Below are positions 8,900-19,112 of a stretch of 64,000 nt of DNA, piece by piece. Below the pieces are notes generated by a model that was given only the letters and a program-made list of their open reading frames with translations, searched no databases and was not told the origin of the DNA. Every line of letters begins with the position of its first letter. The first letter of the stretch is position 1. Location: the NCBI RefSeq assembly GCF_008180415.1, contig NZ_VTEI01000003.1, positions 643,556 to 707,555 on the forward strand, written 5' to 3'. A program made the translations under genes and the position numbers. The DNA is from Rossellomorea vietnamensis. GTDB taxonomy: Bacteria; Bacillota; Bacilli; Bacillales; Bacillaceae_B.

Positions 8900-9757
8900 A
8901 TGAGTACAGATTCTCAAGAGAAATACAGAACATACTGCGGCAGTGAGTATGATACATTAAAGCGGGTCATTCTATGCGAGCCTCATTATATGACAATCCG
9001 TGATGTCATCAATGAGACTCAGAGGAAATTCAAGGATGAGGGGATACATATTGACAAAGCCGTCGAACAGCACGGCCAGTTTGTTAAAACCCTGAGAGAT
9101 AATGGCGTTGAAGTGGCTCTTCTTCCTTATCATAAAAAATACCATGAGCAGGTTTTCACCCGTGACATCGGGTTCACCTTGGGACAGACAGTATTCGTCG
9201 CCAGAATGGCCAGTGATATCCGGAGAGGCGAAGAAACTGTATTGAAGCAATGGCTTGAGGATGAGGATCTTTCTTATTACAATCTTGCAGAAGACAGAAT
9301 CGAAGGCGGAGATGTTGTCATTGATCAAGGTACCGTTTATGTAGGCCTCAGCGACAGAACTACGCAAAGTTCGGTTGATCACCTGCAGAGCATTCTGCCG
9401 CATTATGAAGTGAAGGGAATCAAGTTCAAAGCCGAATACCTGCACTTAGATTGTGTCTTCAATGTTATTTCACCCACAGAAGCACTTATTTTCCGCGAAG
9501 CCTTGACGGAACAGGACATCGAATTTTTCGGTTCCCGATATGAACTGATCGAGGTTTCTAAAGAAGAACAATTCACCCTGGGAACAAATTTACTATCAAT
9601 AGGCAGCAAAAAAATTCTCAGCTTGCCTGTCAATAAAGAAGTGAATAAACAACTCCGCGATCGAGGCTTTGATGTAATAGAAGTAGATATCACCGAGATT
9701 ATTAAATCAGGCGGTTCTTTCCGATGCTGTTCACTTCCGATTTTGAGAGAGATTTGA
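8900..9757 (+). CDS. Dimethylarginine dimethylaminohydrolase/arginine deiminase-family amidinohydrolase
   Basis: A 285-residue protein with the pentein (GME superfamily) fold of DDAH-like enzymes, which hydrolyse guanidino groups through a covalent Cys intermediate. Active-site motifs in order are FTRDIG (substrate Asp), RIEGGDVV (Glu/Asp), HLDCVFNVI (catalytic His) and GGSFRCCSLPI (nucleophilic Cys near the C-terminus). The start is taken at 8900, where AGGAGAG is suitably placed; an upstream in-frame ATG at 8825 lacks a site. It could act on methylarginine or another arginine derivative; the substrate is not readable. Followed by a weak terminator. Confidence 0.85.
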   Translation: MSTDSQEKYRTYCGSEYDTLKRVILCEPHYMTIRDVINETQRKFKDEGIHIDKAVEQHGQFVKTLRDNGVEVALLPYHKKYHEQVFTRDIGFTLGQTVFVARMASDIRRGEETVLKQWLEDEDLSYYNLAEDRIEGGDVVIDQGTVYVGLSDRTTQSSVDHLQSILPHYEVKGIKFKAEYLHLDCVFNVISPTEALIFREALTEQDIEFFGSRYELIEVSKEEQFTLGTNLLSIGSKKILSLPVNKEVNKQLRDRGFDVIEVDITEIIKSGGSFRCCSLPILREI

Positions 9758-9819
9758 CTGCTCACTTCTGCCACGAAATATATTCGGACTCTGGGCAGGC
9801 ACATAACTTTTCAACACGA

Positions 9820-9856
9820 ACCATCAGCAGGGATCCCCCATCATCCCTGCTTTTCG
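9820..9856 (+). terminator. Probable intrinsic terminator
   Basis: AGCAGGGA / TCCCTGCT stem extended by ACCA / TGGT, with a short TTTT. Its weak T run lowers confidence. Confidence 0.5.
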
Positions 9857-9936
9857 TGGTCCTGATTTGATGTATAGCTGCTCGGAAAAGTTTGTTATAA
9901 TCAATGTAAAATCCGGGCGACTGTGTGGTGTAAACA

Positions 9937-10626
9937 TTGTTTAACATTCTCGTTATCGAAGACGATTTAACCTTATTTCAAGAAATCAAAGAACGTTTGT
10001 CTCAATGGTCTTATGAAGTTCATGGTATCGGCGATTTTGCAATGGTCCTCCAGGAATTCACTGAACTTAAACCCGACTTGGTCATCATTGATATCCAGCT
10101 TCCCAAGTTTGACGGCTTTCACTGGTGCCGCCTGATAAGGTCGCATTCCAATGTGCCGATCATCTTTTTATCTTCCCGCGACCATCCCACAGACATGGTC
10201 ATGTCCATGCAGCTCGGAGCAGATGATTTCATCCAAAAACCCTTTCATTTTGAAGTATTGGTTGCCAAGATCCAGGCTACTCTGCGGCGGGTGTATAACT
10301 ATAATACGGATAGCGTCCACCTTAAGACATGGAACGGAGCAACAGTGGATTATGAAAAAAACATGGTGTCCAATGAGTCGGGAGCCATAGAACTGACCAA
10401 GAACGAAATCTTCATCCTGAAACTTCTGATTGAAGAAAAAAATAAAATTGTCAGCAGGGAAAAGTTAATGGAAAGCCTATGGGATGATAAACGCTTCATC
10501 AGTGATAACACCCTCACCGTCAATGTCAACCGTCTCCGGAAGCGCCTGCAGGAAATCGGGCTGGGAAGCTTCATTCAAACGAAGGTAGGCCAGGGCTATA
10601 TTGCTAAGGAAGAGGATAACAGATGA
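9937..10626 (+). CDS. bceR: OmpR-family response regulator of a BceRS-type system
   Basis: A 229-residue two-domain regulator with receiver (acidic pair EDD near residue 8, phospho-acceptor Asp in LVIIDIQLP, Lys in IQKPF) and a winged-helix DNA-binding domain (residues about 130-225, ending VGQGYIAKE). It begins with a TTG codon and a weak site; no better in-frame start fits the conserved N-terminus. The ATGA overlap with the kinase gene shows translational coupling. BceR-type regulators activate the adjacent ABC transporter in response to cell-wall-active peptides. A matching operator lies at 11621-11642. Confidence 0.88.
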   Translation: MFNILVIEDDLTLFQEIKERLSQWSYEVHGIGDFAMVLQEFTELKPDLVIIDIQLPKFDGFHWCRLIRSHSNVPIIFLSSRDHPTDMVMSMQLGADDFIQKPFHFEVLVAKIQATLRRVYNYNTDSVHLKTWNGATVDYEKNMVSNESGAIELTKNEIFILKLLIEEKNKIVSREKLMESLWDDKRFISDNTLTVNVNRLRKRLQEIGLGSFIQTKVGQGYIAKEEDNR

Positions 10627-11627
10627 TCCGGCTGTTTCTAAGAGAAAGGCTCAGCTGGATTTTCCTCTATCTATTTTTCCTGCTATTCCTTATCTTTGTC
10701 TCTTATATTGACCCGTCCATTCCGCTCCAGCCCATTATGTATTTCACTTTCCTGGCTCTGCTCATTTTTTCTATCTTTCTTGTTATCCGATTCAACAAAG
10801 AAACCAAGTTTTATAAAGAATTGATTGATCGTGAGGACGACCTCGATCCTTCCACCCTTGTCAATGGCAGCAGCCCATTTGAAAAAATCGTCGAAGAAAG
10901 CTTGGCTGGACAAAGCGAAACGCTGCGAAAATCAGCCTCTCAAAACCATTTAACGCTTGAACAGGAAAAAGATGATCTCCTGTCATGGATACATGAAGTG
11001 AAAACACCTCTTACCGCCATGCATCTGATCATTGGCAGGGTCGGGGATCAGCCCCTGAAATCCGCTTTGACGTACGAATGGCTTCGGATCCACATGCTTC
11101 TCGATCAGCAGCTTCATCAAAAAAGAATTTCCTTTATTGAAAATGATCTCTACATAGAAAAGACCGATCTTGAAGAACTTCTCTATGGAGAAATCAAGAT
11201 GCTTCAATCTTGGTGCATTCAAAAAGGAATCGGGTTTGACATCGATTTAAAGGCTTGCGAAGTGTTAAGTGACGCCAAATGGCTTGCTTTCATCCTGAGG
11301 CAGATTTTATCCAATTCCGTAAAATACAGTGATCAAGAAGACATCAGGATTAATAGTCATCTTGAAAACGGCACTATCATTCTGAGCATTCAGGACTTAG
11401 GTAGGGGGATCAATCCAAAAGACCTTCCAAGGATTTATGATAAAGGGTTTACCTCTACGACTGACCATCAAGACAGTGCTTCGACCGGAATGGGACTTTA
11501 CCTTGCCAAAAAGGCAGCCGAGCCGCTCCATTTAGATTTGCATGTGAAATCAGCACCAGGGGCGGGGACCACTTTCACTCTCACCTTCCCAAAGGAAAAT
11601 GATTTCACCACCATCAGGAGCATGTGA
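10623..11627 (+). CDS. bceS: Intramembrane-sensing histidine kinase of a BceRS-type system
   Basis: A 334-residue kinase with two closely spaced N-terminal membrane helices (residues about 12-58) and almost no extracellular loop, the hallmark of BceS-like kinases that sense through the BceAB transporter. Dimerisation H-box [13 protein letters not shown] (about 123-135), then the HATPase region with N box (ILSNSVKY), G1 (DLGRGI) and G2 (GMGLYLAKK). Its start overlaps the regulator stop by 4 bases. The last codons overlap the BceR-type palindrome. Confidence 0.88.
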   Translation: MIRLFLRERLSWIFLYLFFLLFLIFVSYIDPSIPLQPIMYFTFLALLIFSIFLVIRFNKETKFYKELIDREDDLDPSTLVNGSSPFEKIVEESLAGQSETLRKSASQNHLTLEQEKDDLLSWIHEVKTPLTAMHLIIGRVGDQPLKSALTYEWLRIHMLLDQQLHQKRISFIENDLYIEKTDLEELLYGEIKMLQSWCIQKGIGFDIDLKACEVLSDAKWLAFILRQILSNSVKYSDQEDIRINSHLENGTIILSIQDLGRGINPKDLPRIYDKGFTSTTDHQDSASTGMGLYLAKKAAEPLHLDLHVKSAPGAGTTFTLTFPKENDFTTIRSM

Positions 11628-11697
11628 CAAAACTGTCACATGCTTTTGCTTATTGTTAGATGATTCGAAGGAATTTCCTCTTCCCCCTTTCTATAAT
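11621..11697 (+). promoter_or_regulatory. BceR-type operator and bceAB promoter
   Basis: Perfect palindrome with arms CATGTGACA (11621-11629) and TGTCACATG (11634-11642) around a 4-base spacer. Its core TGACA-N4-TGTCA matches the TnACA-N4-TGTnA pattern known for BceR-like regulators. It spans the bceS stop codon. A perfect TATAAT lies at 11692-11697 without a recognisable -35 at 17 bases, as expected for an activator-dependent promoter. Confidence 0.75.
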
Positions 11698-11727
11698 GAA
11701 GGTATCAACCAAAAGGAGTTTGAAGCG

Positions 11728-12492
11728 ATGAATATTTTAGAAGCAGCCAAAGTTCATAAAAGCTACGGAAATAAATTCAATAAACAAGAAGTATTGAAAG
11801 GAATCGACCTTTCCATCGGGGAAGGAGAATTTGTCGGCATCATGGGCGCTTCTGGTTCTGGAAAAACAACGCTGCTCAATGTCTTGTCATCCATCGATAC
11901 AGTCAGCGGCGGCAGCATTACCATCAACGGCAATGAAATGACCTCCCTCAAGGAAAAGCAGCTTGCTCAGTTCCGGAAGAATCACTTAGGGTTCATCTTC
12001 CAAGAGTATAATTTGCTCGATACCCTGACCGTTAAAGAAAACATTTTGCTGCCTCTTTCCATCACAAAAACACCACGGAAGGAAGCCGAGCAAAGATTCA
12101 AAGCTTTAGGGGAAGAGCTTGGAATCTACGATATTAAGGATAAGTATCCAAATGAAATTTCAGGCGGACAAAAGCAGCGCACATCAGCTGCACGGGCCTT
12201 CATCCATGAACCCAGCATCATTTTTGCCGATGAACCGACCGGGGCACTGGATTCCAAGTCCGCTTCCGACCTCCTTAATAAGCTTTCCGATCTTAATCAG
12301 AAAAGAAAAGCAACTATCGCAATGGTCACTCATGACCCGACTGCCGCAAGCTTCTGCAGCAGAGTCATTTTCATAAAAGACGGACAGATTTATACCCAGC
12401 TCATTAAAGGGGAACAGTCCCGGCAAAGCTTTTTCAAAGATATCATCAAGACCCAGGCGGTACTAGGCGGTGTTCAGTATGAGCATGAATGA
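11728..12492 (+). CDS. bceA: BceA-type ABC transporter ATP-binding protein
   Basis: A 254-residue MacB/BceA-family ATPase that energises peptide-antibiotic detoxification by BceB at the membrane. Walker [11 protein letters not shown]-loop FIFQEYN, signature [14 protein letters not shown] and Walker [13 protein letters not shown] are all intact. The start ATG at 11728 has AAAGGAG at a good distance; the longer upstream frame runs through the operator/promoter region and is not coding. The gene overlaps the bceB start. Confidence 0.92.
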   Translation: MNILEAAKVHKSYGNKFNKQEVLKGIDLSIGEGEFVGIMGASGSGKTTLLNVLSSIDTVSGGSITINGNEMTSLKEKQLAQFRKNHLGFIFQEYNLLDTLTVKENILLPLSITKTPRKEAEQRFKALGEELGIYDIKDKYPNEISGGQKQRTSAARAFIHEPSIIFADEPTGALDSKSASDLLNKLSDLNQKRKATIAMVTHDPTAASFCSRVIFIKDGQIYTQLIKGEQSRQSFFKDIIKTQAVLGGVQYEHE

Positions 12493-14425
12493 TCTTATCT
12501 TCCGCAACCTGAAGAAAAATCTAAAGAACTATTATCTGTATGTTTTCGCCTTGATTTTCAGTGTTGCCTTATACTTTGCGTTCGTCACATTGCAGTTCGA
12601 TCCTTCGATGGATGAAACAAAAGGGACGATAAAAGGCGCAGCAGCAGTCCGGACAGCATCCATTTTACTTGTGGCCATCGTTTCCATTTTTCTGCTTTAT
12701 GCCAATAACATCTTTATCAAAAGGCGCAGCAAAGAGATCGGCCTTTTCCAACTGATCGGGATGACAAAGGGACGGATTTTCCGCCTCCTCAGCGCTGAAA
12801 ATTTTATCCTTTATTTCGGCTCCATTATTGCGGGCGTCTTCATAGGCTTTTCTTTTTCAAAGCTGATCATCATGGTTTTGTTCAAAGTGACCGGAGTCGA
12901 TGCCATCGCCACCCTTCACTTTTCTCAACGAGCGCTGATCCAGACCTTGATCGTGTTTGCGGGGATCTATCTGCTGATTATGCTGATGAACTATATCTTC
13001 ATCAAGAGGCAGAGCATTCTTTCGTTATTCAGAGTGACCTCCTCGACAGAAGAGCGGGTAAAGAAAATCTCCATATGGGAAGTGCTCATGGGTGTTCTAG
13101 GTCTGCTGTTGATTCTTGCTGGCTACTATACTTCTTCCAAGTTATTCGGTGGAGATTTCACGACAATCAATCAATTATTCTTTGCGATGGCCTTCATCTT
13201 GGCCAGTGTGATCATTGGAACGTACTTCTTTTATAAAGGATCTGTCCGGTTCATAGCCAACCTGATCAGAAACAGAAAAAACGGTTATTTGAACATCTAT
13301 GAGGTGCTGTCTCTTTCCTCCATCATGTTCCAGATGAAATCAAACGCTCTTCTTCTGACAATCATCACCACTGTATCTGCGCTCGCCATCGGTCTTCTTT
13401 CACTGAGTTATATCTCGTATTATTCTGCAGAAAAATCAGCTCAAAACAGTGTGCCGGAAGACTTTACTTTTACAACTGGAGAGGAGGCTCAGCAGTTTAA
13501 AGACCTGATGGCGGAGAATGGAATTTCTTTTACAGAGGAAAAGATCGAGGTTCTCCAAGTTAACCTGGATGCCTCTGACATTATGGAGACTAAGATGGAT
13601 CAGGTGAATATGAATCCGGAGAGAGTGACATTCTCTGTCATTAGTGAAAGATCGGCAGAAGGAATCGAGCTTGAGGAAGATGAGCTTATGTTTACTGGAT
13701 ATAATGATATGTTCCAGTCCTTCCTTTCCTTAAAAGATTCAGGAAGGGTGACCTTACTCAGCAATTCCAGTGAGATTCCGCAAAAATATCTAGGAATAGA
13801 AAAAGAGTATTACATCTCATGGTATTTCACAGCCGGCGGGGTTCCTGTAGCCGTGGTGGATGAATCCATCTTTGAACGCCTAAAAAACGAGCTTGATCCA
13901 GAAATCCAGAAGCCTTCTTCTCTTTACATCGGAGTCAATATTAAAGATGAAGCGCAGCTAGAGAAGGCAAACGAGCTTTTCAGCGAAACCGATTTAGCTG
14001 AAAATGGCGGTAATGATTCTCAACTGGCGATGAGTACCTCACAGAAACAAACTATGGGTGTCACCATGTTTATTGTCGGATTCTTGGGATTAACCTTCCT
14101 GATTACATCCGGGTGCATCCTCTACTTCAAGCAAATGGACGAAAGCGAAAGTGAGCGCCAACACTATACGATTCTAAGAAAACTCGGCTACACTCAAGGC
14201 GACCTCCTTAAGGGCATCCAGCTGAAGCAGATGTACAATTTCGGTATCCCCCTTGTTACAGGACTGCTTCACAGCTATTTTGCCATCAAATCAGGCTGGT
14301 TTTTATTCGGAACGGAATTATGGACACCCATGCTCCTCGTGATGGGCCTCTACACGGCACTCTATTCGATATTTGGGATCTTGTCTGTTTTGTACTATAA
14401 AAAAGTAATAAAAGAATCCTTATAA
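12479..14425 (+). CDS. bceB: BceB-type ABC transporter permease
   Basis: A 648-residue permease with about ten membrane helices (start M-S-M-N-D-L-I-F at 12479; ATG at 12485 is an alternative). The N-terminal FtsX-like helices carry the [20 protein letters not shown] motif typical of the family. The large extracellular domain between helices VII and VIII (residues about 320-520) is where BceB proteins contact lipid-linked cell-wall precursors or the antibiotic. Size matches B. subtilis BceB (about 646). The kinase BceS is expected to dock onto it for flux sensing. The drug recognised cannot be predicted. Confidence 0.9.
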   Translation: MSMNDLIFRNLKKNLKNYYLYVFALIFSVALYFAFVTLQFDPSMDETKGTIKGAAAVRTASILLVAIVSIFLLYANNIFIKRRSKEIGLFQLIGMTKGRIFRLLSAENFILYFGSIIAGVFIGFSFSKLIIMVLFKVTGVDAIATLHFSQRALIQTLIVFAGIYLLIMLMNYIFIKRQSILSLFRVTSSTEERVKKISIWEVLMGVLGLLLILAGYYTSSKLFGGDFTTINQLFFAMAFILASVIIGTYFFYKGSVRFIANLIRNRKNGYLNIYEVLSLSSIMFQMKSNALLLTIITTVSALAIGLLSLSYISYYSAEKSAQNSVPEDFTFTTGEEAQQFKDLMAENGISFTEEKIEVLQVNLDASDIMETKMDQVNMNPERVTFSVISERSAEGIELEEDELMFTGYNDMFQSFLSLKDSGRVTLLSNSSEIPQKYLGIEKEYYISWYFTAGGVPVAVVDESIFERLKNELDPEIQKPSSLYIGVNIKDEAQLEKANELFSETDLAENGGNDSQLAMSTSQKQTMGVTMFIVGFLGLTFLITSGCILYFKQMDESESERQHYTILRKLGYTQGDLLKGIQLKQMYNFGIPLVTGLLHSYFAIKSGWFLFGTELWTPMLLVMGLYTALYSIFGILSVLYYKKVIKESL

Positions 14426-14430
14426 ACTGC

Positions 14431-14460
14431 AGCCCCAGTCTTTTTGACTGGGGCTTTTAG
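14431..14460 (+). terminator. Intrinsic terminator of bce operon
   Basis: AGCCCCAGTC / GACTGGGGCT stem with a TTTTT loop and TTTTAG tail. Confidence 0.85.
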
Positions 14461-14577
14461 TTTGTAACATAAGCTCGGCAAAAAGGGATGCAACACCACT
14501 GTAAAAAGGAAGAGAAAATCATCATTTTTCTTTTATTAAGCACCTCGGGAATAGTTCTATTATAATCACTTTATAGT

Positions 14578-14595
14578 TTGTGAAATATTTCACAA
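14578..14595 (+). promoter_or_regulatory. Rex operator (ROP box)
   Basis: TTGTGAAATATTTCACAA is a perfect 18-base palindrome identical to the Rex consensus TTGTGA-N6-TCACAA. Rex represses fermentation genes such as lctP-ldh in B. subtilis until NADH rises. A possible extra half site TTCACA follows at 14600-14605. TATACT at 14627 and TATAAT at 14638 are candidate -10 elements. Confidence 0.88.
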
Positions 14596-14672
14596 TTACT
14601 TCACATACTTTTCTACCGCCCCATCGTATACTAGAGATATAATAAATCACCTCAAAAAAGGGATGAACAACT

Positions 14673-16308
14673 ATGAATATATTTGAACTTCTTACCGCAT
14701 TGACTCCGGTTTTAGCTGTATTCATATTTCTTGTCATTTTGCGCATGCCAGCTTCCCGGGCAATGCCGGTCAGCTTGGCTGCTACAGCACTGTTGGCTTT
14801 CTTTATTTGGAAGGTGCCGGCTGTCCAGATTACGGCTGCAGCAATTGAGGGAATCTTAATCTCTGTTTCTATCTTATGGATTGTTTTCGGCGCAATATTA
14901 CTGCTGAACACTCTTGCCAACAGCGATGCCCTCGACTCCATCCGTAACGGTTTTACACAGATCTCGGCGGACAGGCGTGTCCAGCTCATCATCATTGCCT
15001 GGCTTTTCGGGTCTTTCATTGAAGGCGCAGCAGGCTTTGGTACACCTGCTGCGATAGGGGCGCCATTGCTTGTGGCATTGGGATTTCCTCCTTTGGCAGC
15101 CGTTTCCCTGGCTTTGATAGCGGATAGTTCAGCCGTTTCATTCGGAGCCGTTGGAACCCCCATGATCGTAGGGGTCAAACAGGGACTTAACGAGGGTGTT
15201 GGCTCAAATTGTAGAGAATAGTCTGGGAAGTATGTCCATCAGCCAGTTTCTGCAGGAAGTGGCCAGCACCGCAGTATTCATTGATCTGTTCATAGGTACG
15301 TTCATCCCTTTGATTCTAGTAGTGATGCTGACCAGATTCTTCGGTGAAAACCGGTCTTGGAAAGAGGGGTTCGAATTATTCCCGTTTGCTATTTTTGCAG
15401 GTTTGAGTTTCACCATTCCTGCCTTTCTCGTAGCGACCCTTCTCGGCCCGGAATTCCCTTCCATCATAGGGGGACTGGTTGGAATGGCGATTGTAGTGCC
15501 TGCTGCTAAAAGAGGATTCCTGCTGCCTGACAAGCCTTGGAATTTCTCTGAGACTCCATCGGTAATCGCTCAACCCGTGACCGGAAATAAAAAAATGCCT
15601 CTATGGCTCGCGTGGCTACCCTATCTGCTGGTTGCGGTATTCCTGGTCTTAACACGACTGGATATCCTTCCTCTGAAAGGATGGCTCAGGAAAGTGAAAG
15701 TTGGATGGGCGTCCATTCTCGGCACAGAAATCAGTACCTTCTTTGAACCCTTGTACCTCCCGGGATCTATTTTTATCCTTGTGGTGGTTCTGACAATCCT
15801 CCTTTATAAAATGAATGCTTCTCTCGTTAGAAAAACATTCAGTCAGTCTGCTAAAACTATGGGGGGAAGCATCATTGCCCTTGGAACTGCTGTGCCGATG
15901 GTCAGGATTTTCATCAATTCTGGTGTAAACCTGGCTGACTTGGGCAGCATGCCAATGGAACTGGCGGCAATGGTTTCCGAAGTGATCGGCGGCAACTGGC
16001 CGCTGGCTGCACCCATCATAGGGGCCCTTGGATCTTTCATCTCAGGAAGCGCCACCTTCAGTAACATGATGTTCTCCTTGTTCCAATTCAGTGTTGCGGA
16101 TAGTATCGGAGCAAACACAGAAGCGGTGCTTGCCCTGCAAGTACTTGGCGCGAACTCCGGCAATATGATCTGCGTCCTTAATGTGGTTGCAGCTGCTTCT
16201 GTTGTGAACCTCGGCGGCAAGGAGGGCACCATTATTCGGATGACACTCATTCCCATGCTCTTCTATGCTTTACTTGCCGGTATCATTGGGTTTCTGCTTC
16301 TGATGTAA
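14673..16308 (+). pseudogene. lctP: L-lactate permease (LctP/LldP family), frameshifted
   Basis: Two overlapping frames together make one lactate permease of about 544 residues, the normal length: 14673-15221 gives the N-terminal third, including [18 protein letters not shown], and the +1 frame from about 15195 gives the rest, including [14 protein letters not shown]. Removing one G from the GGG run at 15194-15196 restores a continuous ...[11 protein letters not shown]... reading. It therefore carries a one-base insertion, whether real or a sequencing error. The perfect Rex box upstream and the terminator downstream are intact, which suggests recent damage. Confidence 0.85.
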
Positions 16309-16315
16309 CGTCTTC

Positions 16316-16347
16316 AGGCTCTCTCCTATCGGAAGGGAGCCTTTTTA
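16316..16347 (+). terminator. Intrinsic terminator of lctP
   Basis: AGGCTCTCTCC / GGAAGGGAGCCT stem followed by TTTTATT just after the lactate permease frame. Confidence 0.75.
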
Positions 16348-16449
16348 TTAATGGTTGTTACTAGGTACCGCATGAGGCGTTTCTTGAAAACAAGGCTGTA
16401 ATTGGGTATTCTTAAGCTACAATGACCCAGATGAAGGTGTGTGTTCGAA

Positions 16450-17157
16450 TTGCGTATAAATAAATTTATCAGTGAAGCCGGCAAAGCATCGCGGCGGGGA
16501 GCTGACAGACTGATTGAAGAAGGCCGGGTTACCATCAACGGTAAAAAAGCCAAAATCGGTGATCAGGTTGAACCAGGTGACGATATCAGGGTAAGCGGCC
16601 AGCAGCTGCGCGTTGCCCGTAACAATGTCTATATTGCACTGAATAAACCGATAGGGATCACCAGTACCACCGAAAAAAATGTGAAAGGCAACATCGTCGA
16701 CCTCGTTAATCATCCATTAAGAATCTTCAATATCGGACGTCTTGATAAAGATTCGGATGGATTGATTCTGCTGACCAACGACGGAGACATCGTCAATGAA
16801 ATCCTCCGTGCTGAAAATGAGCATGAAAAAGAATATAACGTTTCGGTCGACAAGCCCATAACTCCCGAGTTTTTACAGCAAATGTCTGAAGGCGTGAAGA
16901 TATTGGGGACCAAGACTCTTCCTTGTAAAGTAGAACAGCTCTCCAAGTTTGATTTTAAAATCACCCTGACACAAGGGCTTAACAGGCAGATCCGCCGTAT
17001 GTGTGAAGCTCTAGGTTACGATGTGCTGCGGCTCCAAAGAGTGCGGATCATGAATATTCACTTAGGAAATCTCCCTGTAGGGCAGTGGCGCGACCTTTCC
17101 AAAAAAGAGAAAAAGCAGTTGTTCAGTGATCTTGATTACGAACCGAAGGAATGGTAA
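16450..17157 (+). CDS. rluF: 23S rRNA pseudouridine synthase of the RluF type
   Basis: An S4 RNA-binding domain (residues about 1-60, [20 protein letters not shown]) is followed by an RsuA-family catalytic domain with [17 protein letters not shown], whose Asp is the catalytic residue, and [13 protein letters not shown]. This domain pattern and EHEKEY fit RluF, which makes pseudouridine in 23S rRNA (2604 in E. coli numbering); RluB/RsuA are less likely. I take a TTG start at 16450 because MRINKFISE is the expected N-terminus and AAGGTG is about 10 bases upstream; a GTG at 16441 is too close to that site. Confidence 0.85.
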   Translation: MRINKFISEAGKASRRGADRLIEEGRVTINGKKAKIGDQVEPGDDIRVSGQQLRVARNNVYIALNKPIGITSTTEKNVKGNIVDLVNHPLRIFNIGRLDKDSDGLILLTNDGDIVNEILRAENEHEKEYNVSVDKPITPEFLQQMSEGVKILGTKTLPCKVEQLSKFDFKITLTQGLNRQIRRMCEALGYDVLRLQRVRIMNIHLGNLPVGQWRDLSKKEKKQLFSDLDYEPKEW

Positions 17158-17280
17158 GCAGTGGTTTGTAAAAAAGACTGAGTGATTGTCTGCCAGCATT
17201 GGGAAGCGGCGGTTTCTGAGCTTATTTCAGTATGAGATACGTTTCTGTACGAAAGGCTTAATTAGATATGTTTCACTGAT

Positions 17281-17372
17281 GATGTCCCTTGCTTTTGCTT
17301 CGAGGGACATCATCTTTGGTTTTTTTGATTTTGATGTACTCCGCTGACCTTTCGAGGTACATCATAAAAAAC
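17281..17372. repeat. 52-bp tandem hairpin repeat (family T), second locus
   Basis: GATGTCCCTTG at 17281 and GATGTACTCCG at 17333 are 52 bases apart, each closing a hairpin with CGAGGGACATC or CGAGGTACATC. It is the same family as 6908-7130. The first unit replaces the GTAC pairings by GTCC / GGAC, which preserves the stem. Confidence 0.8.
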
Positions 17373-17445
17373 AAGTTCTTTTAAACTAAATCCACTGTAT
17401 TTTCACGAATAAAGGGTATACATATTACTATAAAAGGAGGCTATT

Positions 17446-18228
17446 ATGACATTCTATATATTTGATGTGGACGGTGTTTTGACGGATGAACACGCACGTC
17501 CCAGTGAAGAGGTTTTACATACAATCGAGAAACTGCACAAACAGAACGAGCAGCTGGCGTTCATCACCGGCCGCTCGAGGAAGTGGCTTGCTGATCATAT
17601 CTTCTCTTCCTTGAATCAGGATGAAGATTGGTCCGGTCTTTTCTGTGTCGCGGAACACGGAGCCATTAAAGGGAAAGGGCCGGATATTGACAAATGGGAA
17701 CTTGATAAAGACTTTGTTGTGCCCGACGAGGTTAAAGAGGAACTGCTCAAAATCAGCCAAAAGCAGAATTATGATGGTTTGATTGAATGGGATGAAACAA
17801 AGGAGTCTATGGGAACAGTAGAATCAGTTCATGGAGATCCAGGTGACAAGGAACACCTCAAGGAAACACAAAAGGCGTTAAAGGCTTATTCCGAAGAAGC
17901 CAAAGAAGTAGCGGATAAATATGATAAAAAGGTTGTTGTCTCTACCTACGGAGTGGACGTTATACCTCCTGATCTTTCCAAAAAGGTCGGTGCCGAGTGG
18001 GTTTTCGGCCAAGCTTCTGCAGAAGGAAAACCCGTCTATGTGTTCGGCGACAGCCATGGGGATTTCATCATGGCCGAAACGGCCCGCCAATGCGGAGCTG
18101 AAAATGTTACCTTCTTTTGGGTAGGAGACGGAGAAGCTCCTGAAAGCCAGGATGATCATATCACCATTCAAAGTTCAAACAGGAACTATGCCAGGGGTAC
18201 TCTCGAAGTGCTGAACAATCATATCTAG
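17446..18228 (+). CDS. HAD-superfamily (Cof-like) phosphatase
   Basis: A 260-residue haloacid dehalogenase-fold hydrolase. Motif I DVDGVLTD (nucleophile and acid/base Asp, residues 7 and 9), motif II FITGRSR, a cap region of about 100 residues, and motif IV GDSHGDF near residue 200. Such enzymes hydrolyse sugar phosphates or similar small phosphoesters in the cytoplasm; the layout resembles sucrose- and trehalose-phosphatase-type HADs, but the substrate is not identifiable. AAAAGGAGG precedes the ATG. Not in an operon. Confidence 0.85.
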   Translation: MTFYIFDVDGVLTDEHARPSEEVLHTIEKLHKQNEQLAFITGRSRKWLADHIFSSLNQDEDWSGLFCVAEHGAIKGKGPDIDKWELDKDFVVPDEVKEELLKISQKQNYDGLIEWDETKESMGTVESVHGDPGDKEHLKETQKALKAYSEEAKEVADKYDKKVVVSTYGVDVIPPDLSKKVGAEWVFGQASAEGKPVYVFGDSHGDFIMAETARQCGAENVTFFWVGDGEAPESQDDHITIQSSNRNYARGTLEVLNNHI

Positions 18229-18267
18229 CGGGTATAAACAAGGTCCTCTGCCTAAAGACGAGGGGAC

Positions 18268-18715
18268 TAAAAATCTACCGAAATTTTATAGTCTACTTGC
18301 TTTAACCTGAGAAAAAGTCAACTATCCTTCCTTAAAGAGGAAGAAAGGTTGACTTTTTTCTTGCTCTCTATCCTGCATCAGCGTTAGCATCCTTTGGTAT
18401 TCTTTATTTGCCTGCCACCGCTGAAAAGATAGAAGGGTGCTAATTAAAGCTAGTGACCGGTGGTGCTTAACTATGTAGTTCAGTGTTTTGGATAGTAAAT
18501 AGAGGAAAGAGATTCCCTTATTTCTTAGAAAACTCTAAGAAAAGCTAAAATAGGGGAATAAATTTCCCTTAATTAGCTTAATACGCTAGAAAAACTGTAC
18601 TTTTTATCATATAACGGAAAAAAGTTCCTCTATTTTCCCCTTAATAAGCTTGAAATTGCAGATAAGGGAAAAAAGTTCCCTTATTTACGGATTAGTACCC
18701 AATTAAGGGAATGAC
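18268..18715 (+). repeat. AT-rich hairpin element (family H), copy 1
   Basis: About 450 bp that recurs inverted at 34812-35305. It opens with AAAATCTACCG and a terminator-like hairpin (AAAAAGTCAAC / GTTGACTTTTTT, 18312-18362), passes GTGACCGGTGG, and then carries four spaced palindromes of the type AGGGGAATAAATTTCCCT (about 18498, 18543-18578, 18612 and 18662). The 18543-18578 palindrome closes with AGCTAA / TTAGCT. No protein is encoded. Confidence 0.8.
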
Positions 18716-18808
18716 TGAACGATTTCTCTCTAAAGCCCATTCCATTATTCAACCAAACGGAGTGGGCCTCCTCTACAAAAAACCAGCACTCTTTCATAAA
18801 GCGTTTAT

Positions 18809-18855
18809 GAAAAAGGCAGAATCACTCTCTGAAGTGAGCGATTCTGCCTTTTTAC
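18809..18855 (+). terminator. Strong orphan terminator downstream of family H element
   Basis: A perfect 14-bp stem AAAAAGGCAGAATC / GATTCTGCCTTTTT. No gene lies between the HAD stop (18228) and this point, so it may end a non-coding transcript that starts in the hairpin element. Confidence 0.75.
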
Positions 18856-18885
18856 ATATTGTTGAACTTTTTCAGTGCCCTTTTT

Positions 18886-19064
18886 TCTCCATGTAACATT
18901 CTCCTGTCAGGTCTGAACGGGGCGCTTCCGCTTTTTAGCCAATCCAGCTTCAACACCCTGCCCCTCGGGGTCAAATAACCCCTGGTGAATAAAAGGGAAA
19001 ACCGCCTTTTTTCTCCAGGGAACATTCTCCTGCCGGGACTGTACGAGGCGCTTCCGCTCTTTAG
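18886..19064 (-). repeat. Palindromic dispersed repeat (family P), one full and one partial unit, inverted
   Basis: On the minus strand it reads GCGGAAGCGCC, an inner stem CCTGGAGAA / TTCACCAGG, then GGTTATTTGACCCCGAGGGG and AGCTGGA, followed by a truncated second unit. The inner stem again differs in sequence from the other copies while remaining largely paired. Confidence 0.75.
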
Positions 19065-19112
19065 GTGAAAAGCATTAATTTTTAAATTATGGTATCATTA
19101 AAGAGTTGGATA

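Noticed and set aside
14522..15178. 218-codon minus-strand open frame
   Set aside because: Antisense to the lactate permease and running over the Rex box; no ribosome binding site.
18711..18896. 61-codon open frame
   Set aside because: Its middle is a perfect terminator stem and it has no ribosome binding site.
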